Positions 1 to 8,700 of a stretch of 11,862 nt of DNA are shown piece by piece. The notes beneath the pieces are model-generated. The model worked only from the letters and a program-made list of their open reading frames with translations, was not told the origin of the DNA and did no database searches. The position numbers and the translations under genes were made by a program. Numbering within the stretch: the first letter of the stretch is position 1; each line of letters begins with the position of its first letter. The DNA comes from Spartobacteria bacterium (lineage in GTDB: Bacteria > Verrucomicrobiota > Verrucomicrobiia > Chthoniobacterales > UBA10450): contig JAJPJU010000358.1 of NCBI GenBank assembly GCA_021324035.1, positions 1 to 11,862 of the forward strand. The letters are read 5' to 3'.

Positions 1-108
1 GTCCGGCAACGCGCGCGAAATGATGACCGACATTGAGTAATCGAGGAACGACCTCGACACCTCTTCGGCGACATTTATCGGATCAACTTTTTCGTTCGCG
101 CTATACAT
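1..108 (-). CDS. gyrA: DNA gyrase subunit A, N-terminal fragment (runs off the window)
   Basis: The reverse strand from an ATG at 108 is open to the window edge and gives 36 residues. They contain NVAEEVSRSFLDYSMSV followed by IISRALPD, the characteristic start of GyrA/ParC proteins (family pattern: I-E-E-E-x-K-x-S-Y-L-D-Y-A-M-S-V-I-x-x-R-A-L-P-D). GyrA is the DNA-cleaving subunit, whose catalytic Tyr lies further along, outside this window. It partners with GyrB, encoded 51 bp upstream on the same strand, so this is a gyrB-gyrA operon. No clear Shine-Dalgarno precedes the ATG; the leader is an 8-bp tandem repeat. Gyrase rather than topoisomerase IV is inferred from the neighbour. Only the first few percent of the protein is visible. 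Confidence 0.9.
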   Translation of the reverse strand, partial: MYSANEKVDPINVAEEVSRSFLDYSMSVIISRALPD

Positions 109-125
109 CGCTTCGCTGCGTTATT

Positions 126-157
126 CGCTGAATCTCTAAATCGTTAAATCGCTAAAT
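126..157. repeat. 8-bp tandem repeat in the gyrB-gyrA gap
   Basis: Four contiguous 8-mers on the plus strand read CGCTGAAT, CTCTAAAT, CGTTAAAT and CGCTAAAT, consensus CGCTAAAT. A more diverged fifth unit (158-165) runs over the gyrB stop codon at 160-162. The array makes up most of the gap between gyrB and gyrA and lies in the gyrA leader. It could be a slippage-prone microsatellite or a protein- or RNA-binding array; nothing in the sequence decides which. Confidence 0.75.
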
Positions 158-159
158 GA

Positions 160-2775
160 TTAAACGTCCAGGTTCCGGACGTTTAACGCGTTGTCCTCGA
201 TGAATTGGCGGCGCGGTTCGACCACGTCGCCCATCAGGATGGTAAACATTTTGTCGGCGTCGACCGCGTTGTCGTCGTTCAGATCCACCTTCAGCAGCTT
301 GCGTTTCTCGGGATTCATTGTGGTCTCGAACAATTCCTTGGCGTTCATTTCGCCGAGACCCTTGAACCGTTTGATCTGCACACCGCGCCGTCCGATCTCG
401 AGGATCTTTTGCAGAATTTCTGGAATCGAGAACAGCGGATGGGTCACAGCTTTGTCGCCTTCACCTTCGATCAATTCAAAAATGGGCTTATCGCTGGCTG
501 CGTAGTGATCGACCTTCAGTCCTTTGCGGGCGAGTTCCGCAATGATTTTTTGAATCACGGCCGACTCGTGGAGCTCGACCAGTTTGCCGCGGCGCCGGGG
601 GCCGCCGTTTGTTTTCGGCGCAGCCGCCTGACCATCGCCTAGCGGCAGCAGCTCCTGCTCGATCTGGGTATCGAATAAATTGAGATCCGGATTGGATTCG
701 TGAAACTTTCGAACCGCTTTTTCCTCGTGGAAATAGTGGACGGTTTCATCGTTACCTTCGCGCACTTTTACCAGGTAGGATGGCAGCTTGCCCGATTTGG
801 CGTTGCGTTCTTCCAAATAAGCTTCGAAATCTCCGCCGTGACGTCGCACGGCTTCGCTGAGCTTCGCCAGTTTTTCGAGCGTCTCGAGAATGTCTTTTAA
901 TTGGGCGGCCGTGATTTCCTTTTTGTCGGCCAGATTTTTCAGCTTCACGTCCTCAGCGCCGAGTGAAATCAGAATCTTGTTCAGCTGCACGTCATCATCG
1001 ACGTACTCTTCGCGCTTCTTTCGTTTGATTTGATAGAGCGGCGGTTGGGCAATGTAGATTTTTCCGGCGCGGACCAGTTCGGTCATTTGCCGGAAGAAAA
1101 AGGTGAGGAGCAGCGTGCGAATGTGCGAGCCGTCCACGTCGGCGTCGGTCATGATAATGATGCGGCCGTAGCGCAACTTCGAGATGTCGAATCGGCCTTC
1201 TTCCTGTTTCCCGTTGCCGTCGCCGGCATCTTCGCGCGGTTTGCCGATCCCCGTGCCGATGGCTGTGATCATCGATTGGATTTCGTTGTTCTTGAGGAAC
1301 TGATCTTCCCGAGCTTTCTCGACGTTGATCAACTTTCCTCGGATCGGCAGGATGGCTTGATACCGGCGATCGCGTCCTTGTTTGGCAGAACCGCCGGCTG
1401 AATCGCCCTCGACAATGTAAAGCTCAGTCAATTCCGGATCGCGCTCCGAGCAGTCAGCCAGTTTGCCAGGCAAACCGCCGCCAGTTAACGCGCCTTTGCG
1501 AATCGTCTCGCGCGCTTTGCGGGCAGCCTCGCGGGCCCGCGCAGCCGTAAGCACTTTGTCGAAAATTTTTCGCGCGATCGGCGGAGTTTTGTCGAAAAAC
1601 GTCATCAACCCCTCGTAGACCGCCGAGTTCACGATGCCGTCGATCTCGGTGTTCACCAGTTTGACCTTGGTTTGCGATTCGAAACGCGGATTCGGAAGTT
1701 TGATGCTCAGGACCGCGATCAAACCTTCACGGACATCGTCGCCAGAAATGGACGGGTCTTTCTCTTTCGTAAGATTATTGGCTCGCGCGTACTGGTTGAT
1801 TGCGCGGGTGAGTGCGGTTCGAAATCCGGTGAGGTGCGTTCCGCCATCCGGATTCGGAATTGAGTTTGCGAACGGCAGGATCTGGTCGTTATAGCTGTCG
1901 TTGTATTGCAATACGACGTCGACAAAGACATCATCGCGCTGCCGCTCAATTACGATTGGCTTCGGATGCAGCACCGATTTGTTTTCGCCCAGCTGCTTTA
2001 CGAATTCCTCGACCCCGTTTTTGTAGAGAAACGTTTCTTTCTTGGGCGACTCGGTCCGTTCGTCGGTGAGATTGATCACGATTCCAGGATTGAGAAACGC
2101 CAATTCGCGAAGCCGGGTGGCCAGACGCTCGAATTTAAATTCCGTAGTGATCGTAAAGATCTCCGGATCCGGGAGAAATGTGATCAGCGTGCCGGTAGCT
2201 TTCTTGCCTTTGACTTCGCCGATGACTTCGAGTTTTTGGGTCGTCTTACCCTTGGCGAACGCCATGTGGTAGACCTTGCCGTCCCGCGAAACCTCGACTT
2301 TGAACCACTCTGAAAGCGCGTTGGTGCACTTGGCGCCGACGCCGTGAAGACCGCCCGAATATTTGTATGCGCCCTGACCGAATTTTCCGCCTGCGTGCAG
2401 GTTCGTTAACACCAGTTCGACAGCAGGCATTTTCCATTTCGGATGAATGTCGACCGGAATTCCACGGCCGTTGTCACGAACCGAAACGCTCCCATCGACG
2501 TGAATGTCGACGTCGATTTTGTCGCAATATCCGGCGAGATGTTCGTCGATCGAGTTGTCGAGAACTTCGTAAACGAGATGGTGCAGGCCGCGCTCGTCCG
2601 GGTCGCCAATATACATGCCCGGACGCTTCCGGACGGCTTCCAGGCCCTCGAGTTTGTCGATCTGCGCAGCGTCGTATTTCTGCGATTTGTTAACGCCTGA
2701 AGAGGCGCGCTGACGATTCTTCTCGTCGGAATTTTCGTCGTCCGGATCGGGGACGGCGGCGGCTCGGGCTGGCAT
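160..2775 (-). CDS. gyrB: DNA gyrase subunit B
   Basis: ATPase subunit of the type II topoisomerase that introduces negative supercoils. The 871-residue protein shows the full architecture. The GHKL ATPase domain has YEVLDNSIDE (69-78, catalytic Glu70 and Mg-binding Asn74), DNGRGIP (101-107), the ATP lid GGLHGVG (141-147) and the transducer QTK loop (368-370). The TOPRIM domain has EGDSAGG (456-462) and the metal-binding DADVDG (544-549). The C-terminal GyrA-binding part has RFKGLGEMN (803-811). An insertion of about 200 residues (roughly 590-790, charged, with a likely helical part at 625-660) separates TOPRIM from the tail, as in long proteobacterial GyrB types, so the protein is longer than the compact Gram-positive form. 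About 30 charged residues precede the usual KYDAAQIDKLEGLEAVRKRPGMYIGD start. The ATG at 2775 has no clear ribosome-binding site, so a later start is possible. gyrA follows on the same strand. Confidence 0.98.
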   Translation of the reverse strand: MPARAAAVPDPDDENSDEKNRQRASSGVNKSQKYDAAQIDKLEGLEAVRKRPGMYIGDPDERGLHHLVYEVLDNSIDEHLAGYCDKIDVDIHVDGSVSVRDNGRGIPVDIHPKWKMPAVELVLTNLHAGGKFGQGAYKYSGGLHGVGAKCTNALSEWFKVEVSRDGKVYHMAFAKGKTTQKLEVIGEVKGKKATGTLITFLPDPEIFTITTEFKFERLATRLRELAFLNPGIVINLTDERTESPKKETFLYKNGVEEFVKQLGENKSVLHPKPIVIERQRDDVFVDVVLQYNDSYNDQILPFANSIPNPDGGTHLTGFRTALTRAINQYARANNLTKEKDPSISGDDVREGLIAVLSIKLPNPRFESQTKVKLVNTEIDGIVNSAVYEGLMTFFDKTPPIARKIFDKVLTAARAREAARKARETIRKGALTGGGLPGKLADCSERDPELTELYIVEGDSAGGSAKQGRDRRYQAILPIRGKLINVEKAREDQFLKNNEIQSMITAIGTGIGKPREDAGDGNGKQEEGRFDISKLRYGRIIIMTDADVDGSHIRTLLLTFFFRQMTELVRAGKIYIAQPPLYQIKRKKREEYVDDDVQLNKILISLGAEDVKLKNLADKKEITAAQLKDILETLEKLAKLSEAVRRHGGDFEAYLEERNAKSGKLPSYLVKVREGNDETVHYFHEEKAVRKFHESNPDLNLFDTQIEQELLPLGDGQAAAPKTNGGPRRRGKLVELHESAVIQKIIAELARKGLKVDHYAASDKPIFELIEGEGDKAVTHPLFSIPEILQKILEIGRRGVQIKRFKGLGEMNAKELFETTMNPEKRKLLKVDLNDDNAVDADKMFTILMGDVVEPRRQFIEDNALNVRNLDV

Positions 2776-2954
2776 TAAAAGAAGGTAGTCGGGAGCAACC
2801 GAAAAACAACAATTAATCTCATGGTTTCCATGGGCTTTTTTGCGCTACCGGTTGGAGGTCGGGACCCGCCAAAACCCACGATATTGTGGTTGGCCCGATC
2901 TAGTTATTCACATTGTTTTTTGACACCTTGACCTGCTTGTTTTGTGCTCCGAAA
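2776..2954. other. Divergent gyrB / psd intergenic region
   Basis: About 180 bp between the divergent gyrB and psd starts must hold both promoters. Visible structure: a short inverted repeat CATGG-TTT-CCATG at 2820-2832, and a near-palindrome of 14 bp (12 of 14 symmetric) at 2876-2889, read as CCAC-GATATT-GTGG. A TTGACA hexamer at 2920-2925 has no convincing -10 partner. No RNA gene or ORF of substance is seen. A regulator-binding role for the 2876-2889 palindrome is speculative. Confidence 0.35.
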
Positions 2955-3602
2955 ATGTGCCCTTCCATGCGCCTCCAAACCCTAGCCGAAGCCCGCTGGA
3001 TCCTCGCGATTTTGGCCGTCGTCGCACTCGTTATCCTGTTTTTCAGCGCGTGGCTTTTCCTGCTTGTTGCGATCCTGATCGCCTACACGTTTTACTTTTT
3101 TCGCGATCCCGAACGATCGGTTCCGGATGACCCCAACGCGATCGTGGCAGCCGCCGACGGCACCATCACCGACATCATCGAGATTGATGAAGGCGAACTT
3201 CTGAAGACAAAAACCAGACGCGTTGGAATTTTTCTGTCGATTTTCGACGTGCACACAAATCGCGCTCCGATTGAAGGCAAGATTACCTTTCGCCAGCACC
3301 GTGAAGGTCTGTGCGTCGATGCGCGGAAACCGGAATGCTCGGAGAAAAATGAAGCGATGGTCTGGGCTTTCGAAAATCCGCGCGCAACAATCGTTGTCCG
3401 TCAGCTGACCGGTGCGATTGCCCGGCGGATCGTTGCCTGGTTAGCCGTCGGCGACGAGGTCAGGAAGGGCGAGCGTTTTGGAATGATTCGCTTCGGATCG
3501 CGAACAGAAGTATATTTGCCGTTGTCCGCCACCATAGCCGTGAAGGTTGGCGAACACGTTGCCGGCGGATCGACCATTATCGCACGTCTCCCAGAGTCAT
3601 GA
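2955..3602 (+). CDS. psd: Phosphatidylserine decarboxylase, short PSD-A type
   Basis: Pyruvoyl-dependent inner-membrane enzyme that decarboxylates phosphatidylserine to phosphatidylethanolamine. From the ATG at 2955 the protein has 215 residues. A hydrophobic hairpin covers about residues 15-48 and is followed by FRDPERSVP. The motif AADG (Asp68) and the block FDVHTNRAPIEGKI (His100) match the family's catalytic residues. RFGSRTEVYLP near the C-terminus carries the Gly181-Ser182 self-cleavage site that generates the pyruvoyl group. This short form without the long proteobacterial N-terminus is typical of many non-proteobacterial phyla. The frame extends upstream to a TTG at 2913, but those 14 residues do not resemble the family; an ATG at 2967 is also possible, and none of the starts has a good ribosome-binding site. 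It overlaps pssA by 4 bp (ATGA), so translation is probably coupled. Confidence 0.95.
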   Translation: MCPSMRLQTLAEARWILAILAVVALVILFFSAWLFLLVAILIAYTFYFFRDPERSVPDDPNAIVAAADGTITDIIEIDEGELLKTKTRRVGIFLSIFDVHTNRAPIEGKITFRQHREGLCVDARKPECSEKNEAMVWAFENPRATIVVRQLTGAIARRIVAWLAVGDEVRKGERFGMIRFGSRTEVYLPLSATIAVKVGEHVAGGSTIIARLPES

Positions 3603-4429
3603 ACGAACAGCCGTCGAAAATTTATCTTCTGCCGAATTTGATGACGGCGGGCAATCTGTTCTGTGGATTCACCGCCACGCTCAAAATCCTGGAAGGCGCG
3701 CTTTTGCAAAGTACCGACGCCGTTGCGGCCAGCGAGCGCTTTCATGAAGCGATCTGGTTTATTTTGGGCGCGTTTGTTTTCGATTTCCTGGACGGGCGTC
3801 TGGCCCGGCTCGGTGGCCACGACAGCGCGTTTGGACGCGAATTTGATTCGCTTGCGGACATTGTCTCGTTCGGAGTGGCGCCTGCGCTACTCGTCTATCG
3901 CATCGTCCTGCAGGAATTTCGGACCGCGTGTTGGATCATCGCGCTGGTTTATCTTTGCTGCGGGGCGTTACGTCTGGCCCGTTTCAACATTGCGCAGGCG
4001 AACAACGAAAAACAATCCAATCACAGTAACAAGAGCTTTACCGGCTTCCCGATTCCGGCCGCCGCAGGGCTGATCGCTTCGATTACGCTTTTCATGCTTT
4101 GGCTCACCGAGGGCGAACACCAGCTCGGCAAATGGAAGTTCGCGCTACCGCCCCTGTTGATCTTTCTCTCGTTCATGATGTTCAGCCGGTTCCAATATCC
4201 GAGCTTCAAAGCGGTCAATTGGAAAACCAAAAAGTCGATCCCTCGTTTTTTGGTGATCGTGTTGATCCTGATATTTACCGCAATGTTTTATCAATGGATG
4301 CCGGCTGTGCTGTTTCTCGCTTATCTGCTGTACGGATTTCTTCGACCGTGGCTGTCGCACGAGTGGCGGCGGGAGATTGAGGAGGAGATCGGCGAAGAAA
4401 ACGACGAACCGACCGAGCAGACGTTGTAA
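3599..4429 (+). CDS. pssA: CDP-diacylglycerol--serine O-phosphatidyltransferase
   Basis: Integral-membrane enzyme that makes phosphatidylserine from CDP-diacylglycerol and L-serine, supplying the substrate of the Psd encoded just upstream. The CDP-alcohol phosphatidyltransferase signature D-G-x2-A-R-x8-G-x3-D-x3-D is exact: Asp65-Gly66, Ala69-Arg70, Gly79, Asp83, Asp87. The early segment IYLLPNLMTAGNLFCGF matches the PssA subfamily start. Several hydrophobic segments follow (about 50-64, 88-125, 145-165, 180-195, 215-245), ending in a short acidic hydrophilic tail. The length of 276 residues is normal for the type II (membrane, Gram-positive-like) enzyme rather than the E. coli phospholipase-D-like PssA. 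The start ATG lies inside the psd stop context (ATGA). Its 3' end is convergent with the next gene, and a palindromic repeat begins 2 bp after the stop codon. Confidence 0.95.
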   Translation: MNEQPSKIYLLPNLMTAGNLFCGFTATLKILEGALLQSTDAVAASERFHEAIWFILGAFVFDFLDGRLARLGGHDSAFGREFDSLADIVSFGVAPALLVYRIVLQEFRTACWIIALVYLCCGALRLARFNIAQANNEKQSNHSNKSFTGFPIPAAAGLIASITLFMLWLTEGEHQLGKWKFALPPLLIFLSFMMFSRFQYPSFKAVNWKTKKSIPRFLVIVLILIFTAMFYQWMPAVLFLAYLLYGFLRPWLSHEWRREIEEEIGEENDEPTEQTL

Positions 4430-4430
4430 A

Positions 4431-4480
4431 TTGTAGGCAGTTTCTGAGAAACGGCGGCGTCTGATACAGACGCCCTACAA
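4431..4480. repeat. Compact three-stem palindromic repeat (REP-like) between convergent genes
   Basis: An outer stem, TTGTAG at 4431-4436 with CTACAA at 4475-4480, encloses two perfect hairpins. The first is GTTTC-TGA-GAAAC at 4440-4452 and the second GGCGTCTG-ATA-CAGACGCC at 4456-4474. The 50-bp unit therefore folds as a three-way junction on either strand. It sits between the pssA stop and the convergent nucleotidyltransferase, whose TAG stop (4475-4477) lies in the outer stem. No T-run follows, so it is not a canonical intrinsic terminator, though it may slow polymerase or protect 3' ends in both directions. The GGCGTCTGATACAGACGCC core resembles an interspersed repeat I associate with Verrucomicrobiota genomes (recollection, not checked). 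Confidence 0.8.
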
Positions 4481-5188
4481 CGCATTCAATTTCGCCAACA
4501 CTTCCGGGTCCCGGACGTCGGCCCAGCTGCCGGTCAGCGCGATCGCCTGAACTTTTTTGCCGGACTGGCCAAGCTCGCGAATCGCGTCGGTCAATTCATA
4601 TTCGCCACGTGGTGACGGTTTCAGTTTGGCGGTGAAATCGAAAATGCTGGGTCGAAAGGCATAAAGACCGGCGTTGTACCACGGACTGGTTGGTTCACCC
4701 GGCTTGGGTTTCTCTCGAAGATCGATCAGCTCCATCTGTTCATTCACAAAAACGGCCCCGCCTTTGGTGACATCTTCTCCGCGGGTGACGCTGATTGTTG
4801 CTTCAATGCCTTCCGGAAGGTCAACGATGCGTTTGTAATTTTCTGGGGCGACCAGAATATCGCCATAGCCCAAAACGAACGGAGTATTGGCTGCGAAATT
4901 TTTGGCGAGCTCGACCACGCGGCCGGTTCCATCCTGGATCGTTTGGGTCAGATATTGGATTGCGGCGTTGTAACGCGAACCATCTCCGAAAAAATTCTGC
5001 ACCGACTCCGCCCGATATCCGACAATGATCAGAAAGCTATTAATTCCCGCATCCCGCAAACCTTCGACAATATGTTGAAGCACGGGCTTGCCACGGACCT
5101 CCAGCATCGGCTTGGGAATCTCCGCGGTCATTTCACGCATCCGGGTTCCGCGTCCGGCGGCGAGCAACACTGCTTTGTCGATCTTCAT
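4475..5188 (-). CDS. Sugar-phosphate nucleotidyltransferase (GT-A-like NTP transferase)
   Basis: A 237-residue single-domain nucleotidyltransferase of the glucose-1-phosphate / mannose-1-phosphate family, joining NTP and sugar 1-phosphate to give NDP-sugar and pyrophosphate for envelope or exopolysaccharide glycans. Motifs: nucleotide-binding LAAGRGTRM (9-17) with PKPM (25-28), QDGTGR (85-90), metal-site YGD (108-110), EKP (159-161), sugar-binding YNAGLYAF (171-178) and the C-terminal WADVRDPEVL (222-231). No left-handed beta-helix acyltransferase domain follows, so it is not full-length GlmU. Base and sugar specificity cannot be read from the sequence. Start ATG at 5188; no Shine-Dalgarno is seen because the upstream DNA is a 109-bp repeat ending 2 bp before the start. 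The last codons run into another palindromic repeat. Confidence 0.9.
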   Translation of the reverse strand: MKIDKAVLLAAGRGTRMREMTAEIPKPMLEVRGKPVLQHIVEGLRDAGINSFLIIVGYRAESVQNFFGDGSRYNAAIQYLTQTIQDGTGRVVELAKNFAANTPFVLGYGDILVAPENYKRIVDLPEGIEATISVTRGEDVTKGGAVFVNEQMELIDLREKPKPGEPTSPWYNAGLYAFRPSIFDFTAKLKPSPRGEYELTDAIRELGQSGKKVQAIALTGSWADVRDPEVLAKLNAL

Positions 5189-5190
5189 AC

Positions 5191-5299
5191 TTTTGTCATG
5201 TCGAGCGAAGTCGAGACATCGCTAAATATTTCTGAGCAGCCAAGCGAAATCTGAACAGAGGCAGTTAGAGATTCCTCCACGTTGGTCGGAATGACAAAA
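5191..5299. repeat. 109-bp interspersed palindromic repeat with 9-bp terminal inverted repeats
   Basis: The ends are exact inverted repeats, TTTTGTCAT (5191-5199) and ATGACAAAA (5291-5299). Each half can form its own hairpin: the left around ATGTC...GACAT with an internal TCGA, the right around ATTCC...GGAAT with the phrase CCAACGTGG between. It resembles the GTCATTCCGA...GGAATCT class of dispersed bacterial repeats (general recollection). It has no coding capacity and would depend on a transposase elsewhere, like a BIME or MITE. It fills most of the 158-bp divergent gap, leaving 2 bp before the nucleotidyltransferase start and 47 bp before the DoxX start. Confidence 0.8.
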
Positions 5300-5346
5300 A
5301 TGGTTTCAATTGAAATTCAACGGCGTCTCATGGACAATTCGCGCCA

Positions 5347-5754
5347 ATGGCTGCGCTGCAATTCCTGAGCAAATACCGTGAAACCGGCTTGCTGTTGTTT
5401 CGCGCAAGTATTGGTCTGGTTTTCATTATTCTGATCGCGCCCATTCTCTGGAGCGGCACCAGTAGCTGGGAAAATTTTGGCTCCGCCATGCGTAATCTCG
5501 ATTTTCATTCGCATTATGCGTTCTGGGGATTTGTCGGCGCCATCCTCGGCTGCACCGGCGGAATTCTAATGGTCCTCGGTTTGTTCTTTCGCGTCGGCGT
5601 TCTTTTTGCGATCGCGGTTACCGCGGTTCACCTTTTGTCGGTCATTCACAATCGCGGCGATTTTTATGTGCGACTGCCCGCGTTTGAGATGTCAATTCTG
5701 CTCTTGAGCCTGCTCTTCATCGGGCCCGGCAAATACAGCGTCGACAAAAACTAG
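5347..5754 (+). CDS. DoxX-family membrane protein
   Basis: A 135-residue integral-membrane protein with four hydrophobic segments (about 15-35, 58-80, 82-100 and 112-126). The C-terminal phrase LLFIGPGKYSVD closely matches the GPG-x-Y/W-S-L/I-D ending typical of the DoxX/SURF4-like superfamily. Family members are small quinone- or redox-associated inner-membrane proteins, mostly of undefined function; the name comes from a subunit of archaeal thiosulfate:quinone oxidoreductase. Nothing here shows that specific role. The start ATG at 5347 has no evident Shine-Dalgarno; an ATG at 5330 is out of frame. The stop codon overlaps that of the convergent Asp-box gene in one CTAG (5751-5754), with no room for a separate terminator. 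Confidence 0.85.
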   Translation: MAALQFLSKYRETGLLLFRASIGLVFIILIAPILWSGTSSWENFGSAMRNLDFHSHYAFWGFVGAILGCTGGILMVLGLFFRVGVLFAIAVTAVHLLSVIHNRGDFYVRLPAFEMSILLLSLLFIGPGKYSVDKN

Positions 5755-8700
5755 GACGACTTCGCTTCTTTCGGCGTCGCAGTCTTGTCGGGCGGCAGCA
5801 TCAACGCCGGCAAATCAAGTTGTTTGACCATGCCGCTGACTTTCGGCAAGTCGTCCGCCTTGATTTGAGCCCATTTTTTCAACTGTTCATCAAGTTGGCC
5901 GCTGAGCTTCTGGAAAACGTCGAGCTGTGATTTGGTTGGCGGATTGGTGTCACCGGCATCGATGAAGTGACTGAAAGCGTCAAATCGTTCGTTGAGCATG
6001 CTTGGAAAAGCGAGGTTCGCTTCCGATCCCTTCATATCCACCTGAATCAACTCCTTCTCCACGTCCGACATTTTTTTGTTGAGATCATCCGCTGCCGACA
6101 GCGCCGTTTTGAGCTTTGGATCTTCGCTGAAACGGAAATGCAATGTCTTGATCTGCGCCTTGATGTCGCGAATTTCATTTACTGCCTGATGCAGTTGCGA
6201 GATTCGACCCGTTACCTGCGCAGACAAGGCGAACTGCTTTTGTAGCGACGGCTCCGATCCTTTGGTTCGCGGATCGATTACGACCTTCAATGGGGCGGTC
6301 TGCGATTTGCCGGCTACGGTCAGTTTCACCTGGTAATCGCCGGGCAACGCCAGCGGCCCCTTCGGTCCGGTCCCGGAATAAAATGCGCCCGGAATTTGGA
6401 CCGGATCGTCGTAGCGAAGGTCCCACGCGAACCGGTTCATCCCTTCCTTCGCCGGAATTGTTTTCACGCGCTCAACCCGATCCGGCCATTCCGGAGGTTG
6501 TTCGCCTTCTTTTTTCTCCTTGTTCGACAAATGGCGGACGACTTTGCCTTGAGCGTCCAAAATATCCATTGTCACTTCCTCTTTCGGCGCGGCCTTCAAA
6601 TAATAATCAATCATTGCACCGGCGGGCGGGTTGTCGCCGACCGGCTGCCGTTTGTCGAACTCCTCCGGATAATGCAAACGCAGCGCGACTTCCGGATGAT
6701 AGAGAATGAAATCGGGGTTCGTTGATTGCTGGTTGAGCTGCCGCAACGGCGTGATGTTATCGAGCACCCAGAACGACCGGCCGTGGGTTGCCACTATAAG
6801 GTCGTCGTCTTTCACGACCAGGTCGTGAATCGGCGACTGCGGCAAATTCAACTGCAAGGGCTGCCAATGCGCTCCGCTGTCGAGCGAAAAGTAAATTCCC
6901 AACTCAGTTCCGGCATAAAGCAGCTCTTTCTTTTTTGGATCTTCGCGAACGGCGTGCACGTATGCGCCGTCTGGAATTCCACTCGTAATCGACGTCCACG
7001 TTTTGCCGAGATCGGTCGTTTTGAAAATGTACGGCTTGAAGTCGTCGAGCTTGTGCCGATCCACTGCTGCGTATGCGGTTTTGCCATCGCTCGGCGACGC
7101 TTCGATCAAGTCGACCGTGCTCCATTCCGGCATTTTCGGACTGACATTGGTCCAATGCCCGCCGTCGTCCGTGCTGAGGTGAATCAGTCCGTCATCGCTT
7201 CCGGCCCAAAGGGTGCCTTTATCGACCGGCGATTCCGCGAGCGCGAAAATCGTATCGTAATATTCGACCGAGGTGATGTCGTTCGTTAACGGTCCACCGC
7301 TCGGTTGTTGTTTCGATTTATCGTTTCTCGTCAGGTCGTCGCTAATCTTGGTCCAGCTTTGACCGTGATCGGTTGATTTGAAAACGCATTCGGCCGCCGT
7401 GTAAATCACGTCGGGATTGTGCGGCGAAAGCATCAGCGGCGAGACCCATTGGAACCGATGAACGAGATCGACCGCGCCGTGTCCGGAATTATCGAGCGGC
7501 ACAGGGCTGATGTCCTGGACCTCTTCCTTGCTCTTGTCGTAACGAACCGCATAGCCCTCGCTGTTGGAATAAATAATGTGCCAGTCGCGCGGATCGGGAA
7601 TGACGAATCCGCATTCACCGTCACCGGCCGGATACCAATCCTGCGGCCCGATCACGCCTGAGTCGGTCCGGCTCGCAATGCAAACGTTCGAGTTGTCCTG
7701 TTGCGCGCCGTAAATGTGATACGGGAACGCATTGTCGACCGCGACGTGATAAAACTGCGCCGTCGGCTGATTGTTTTGCGTGGTCCAAGTTTTCCCGCCG
7801 TCGATTGAGATCGCAACGCCGCCATCGTTTGCGTTGCCGATACGATTTGGATCCGTCGGATCAATCCAGAGGCCGTGATGATCCCCGTGCCGCGCCGGAA
7901 GCAAATTGAACGTTTTGCCGCCGTCGACCGATTTGAACAATCCGGTATTTACAATGTAGACCGTGTCCGGCGACTTCGGATCCGCGTAAATCTTGCTGAA
8001 ATACCACGCGCGCTGGCGGAACCGGCCGTCTTCGTTAATTCGCGTCCAGTTTTGTCCGGCGTCATCGGAACGATAAATGCCGCCTTCTTTTGCTTCGATG
8101 ATCGCGTAAATCCGGTTCGCATCCGCGCCTGAAACAGAAACCCCGATGCGGCCCAGAATTCCGTCCGGCAGACCGTTACCCTGCAGTTGTTTCCAGGTTA
8201 CGCCGTTGTCTTCCGATCGATAAAGTCCGCTGCCCGGACCGCCGCTGGAGAAAAACCAGGGCTGCCGTTTCGCCTGCCACAACGAAGCGAACACGATGTT
8301 CGGATTGTGCGGATCGAACACAATGTCGATGCCACCGGTGTTTTCGTCCTTGAACAAAACATTGGTCCACGTTTTGCCGCCGTCGGCGGTTCGAAAAATC
8401 CCGCGCTCTTTATTTGGACCGAAGGCGTGTCCAAGCGCCGCCACCAGCGCAATTTTCTCATCTCTTGGATCGACAATAACCGCGCCGATGTTGTGCGTAT
8501 CTTTCAGTCCGACGTTTTTCCAGGTCTTGCCGGCATCGATCGATTTGTAAACACCCGTCCCGTAAGTTGTGTTGCCGCGAATCGCCGCTTCCCCGGTTCC
8601 GACATAAATCGTGTTGTGATCGGAAGGCGCGACCGCGATGGCGCCGATTGACGAAATATCTTCCTTATCGAATACCGGCGTCCAATTTTGTCCGGCATCG

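Noticed and set aside
205..642. Long plus-strand open frames opposite gyrB (also 1030-1401 and 1906-2313)
   Set aside because: They are antisense shadows of a highly conserved gene, with no recognisable domains or ribosome-binding sites.
2920..2948. TTGACA-N17-TGTGCT as a psd promoter
   Set aside because: The -35 is perfect but the -10 hexamer is poor, so it is mentioned only within the intergenic entry.
4475..5188. GlmU as the identity of the nucleotidyltransferase
   Set aside because: The protein ends at 237 residues with no hexapeptide-repeat acetyltransferase domain.
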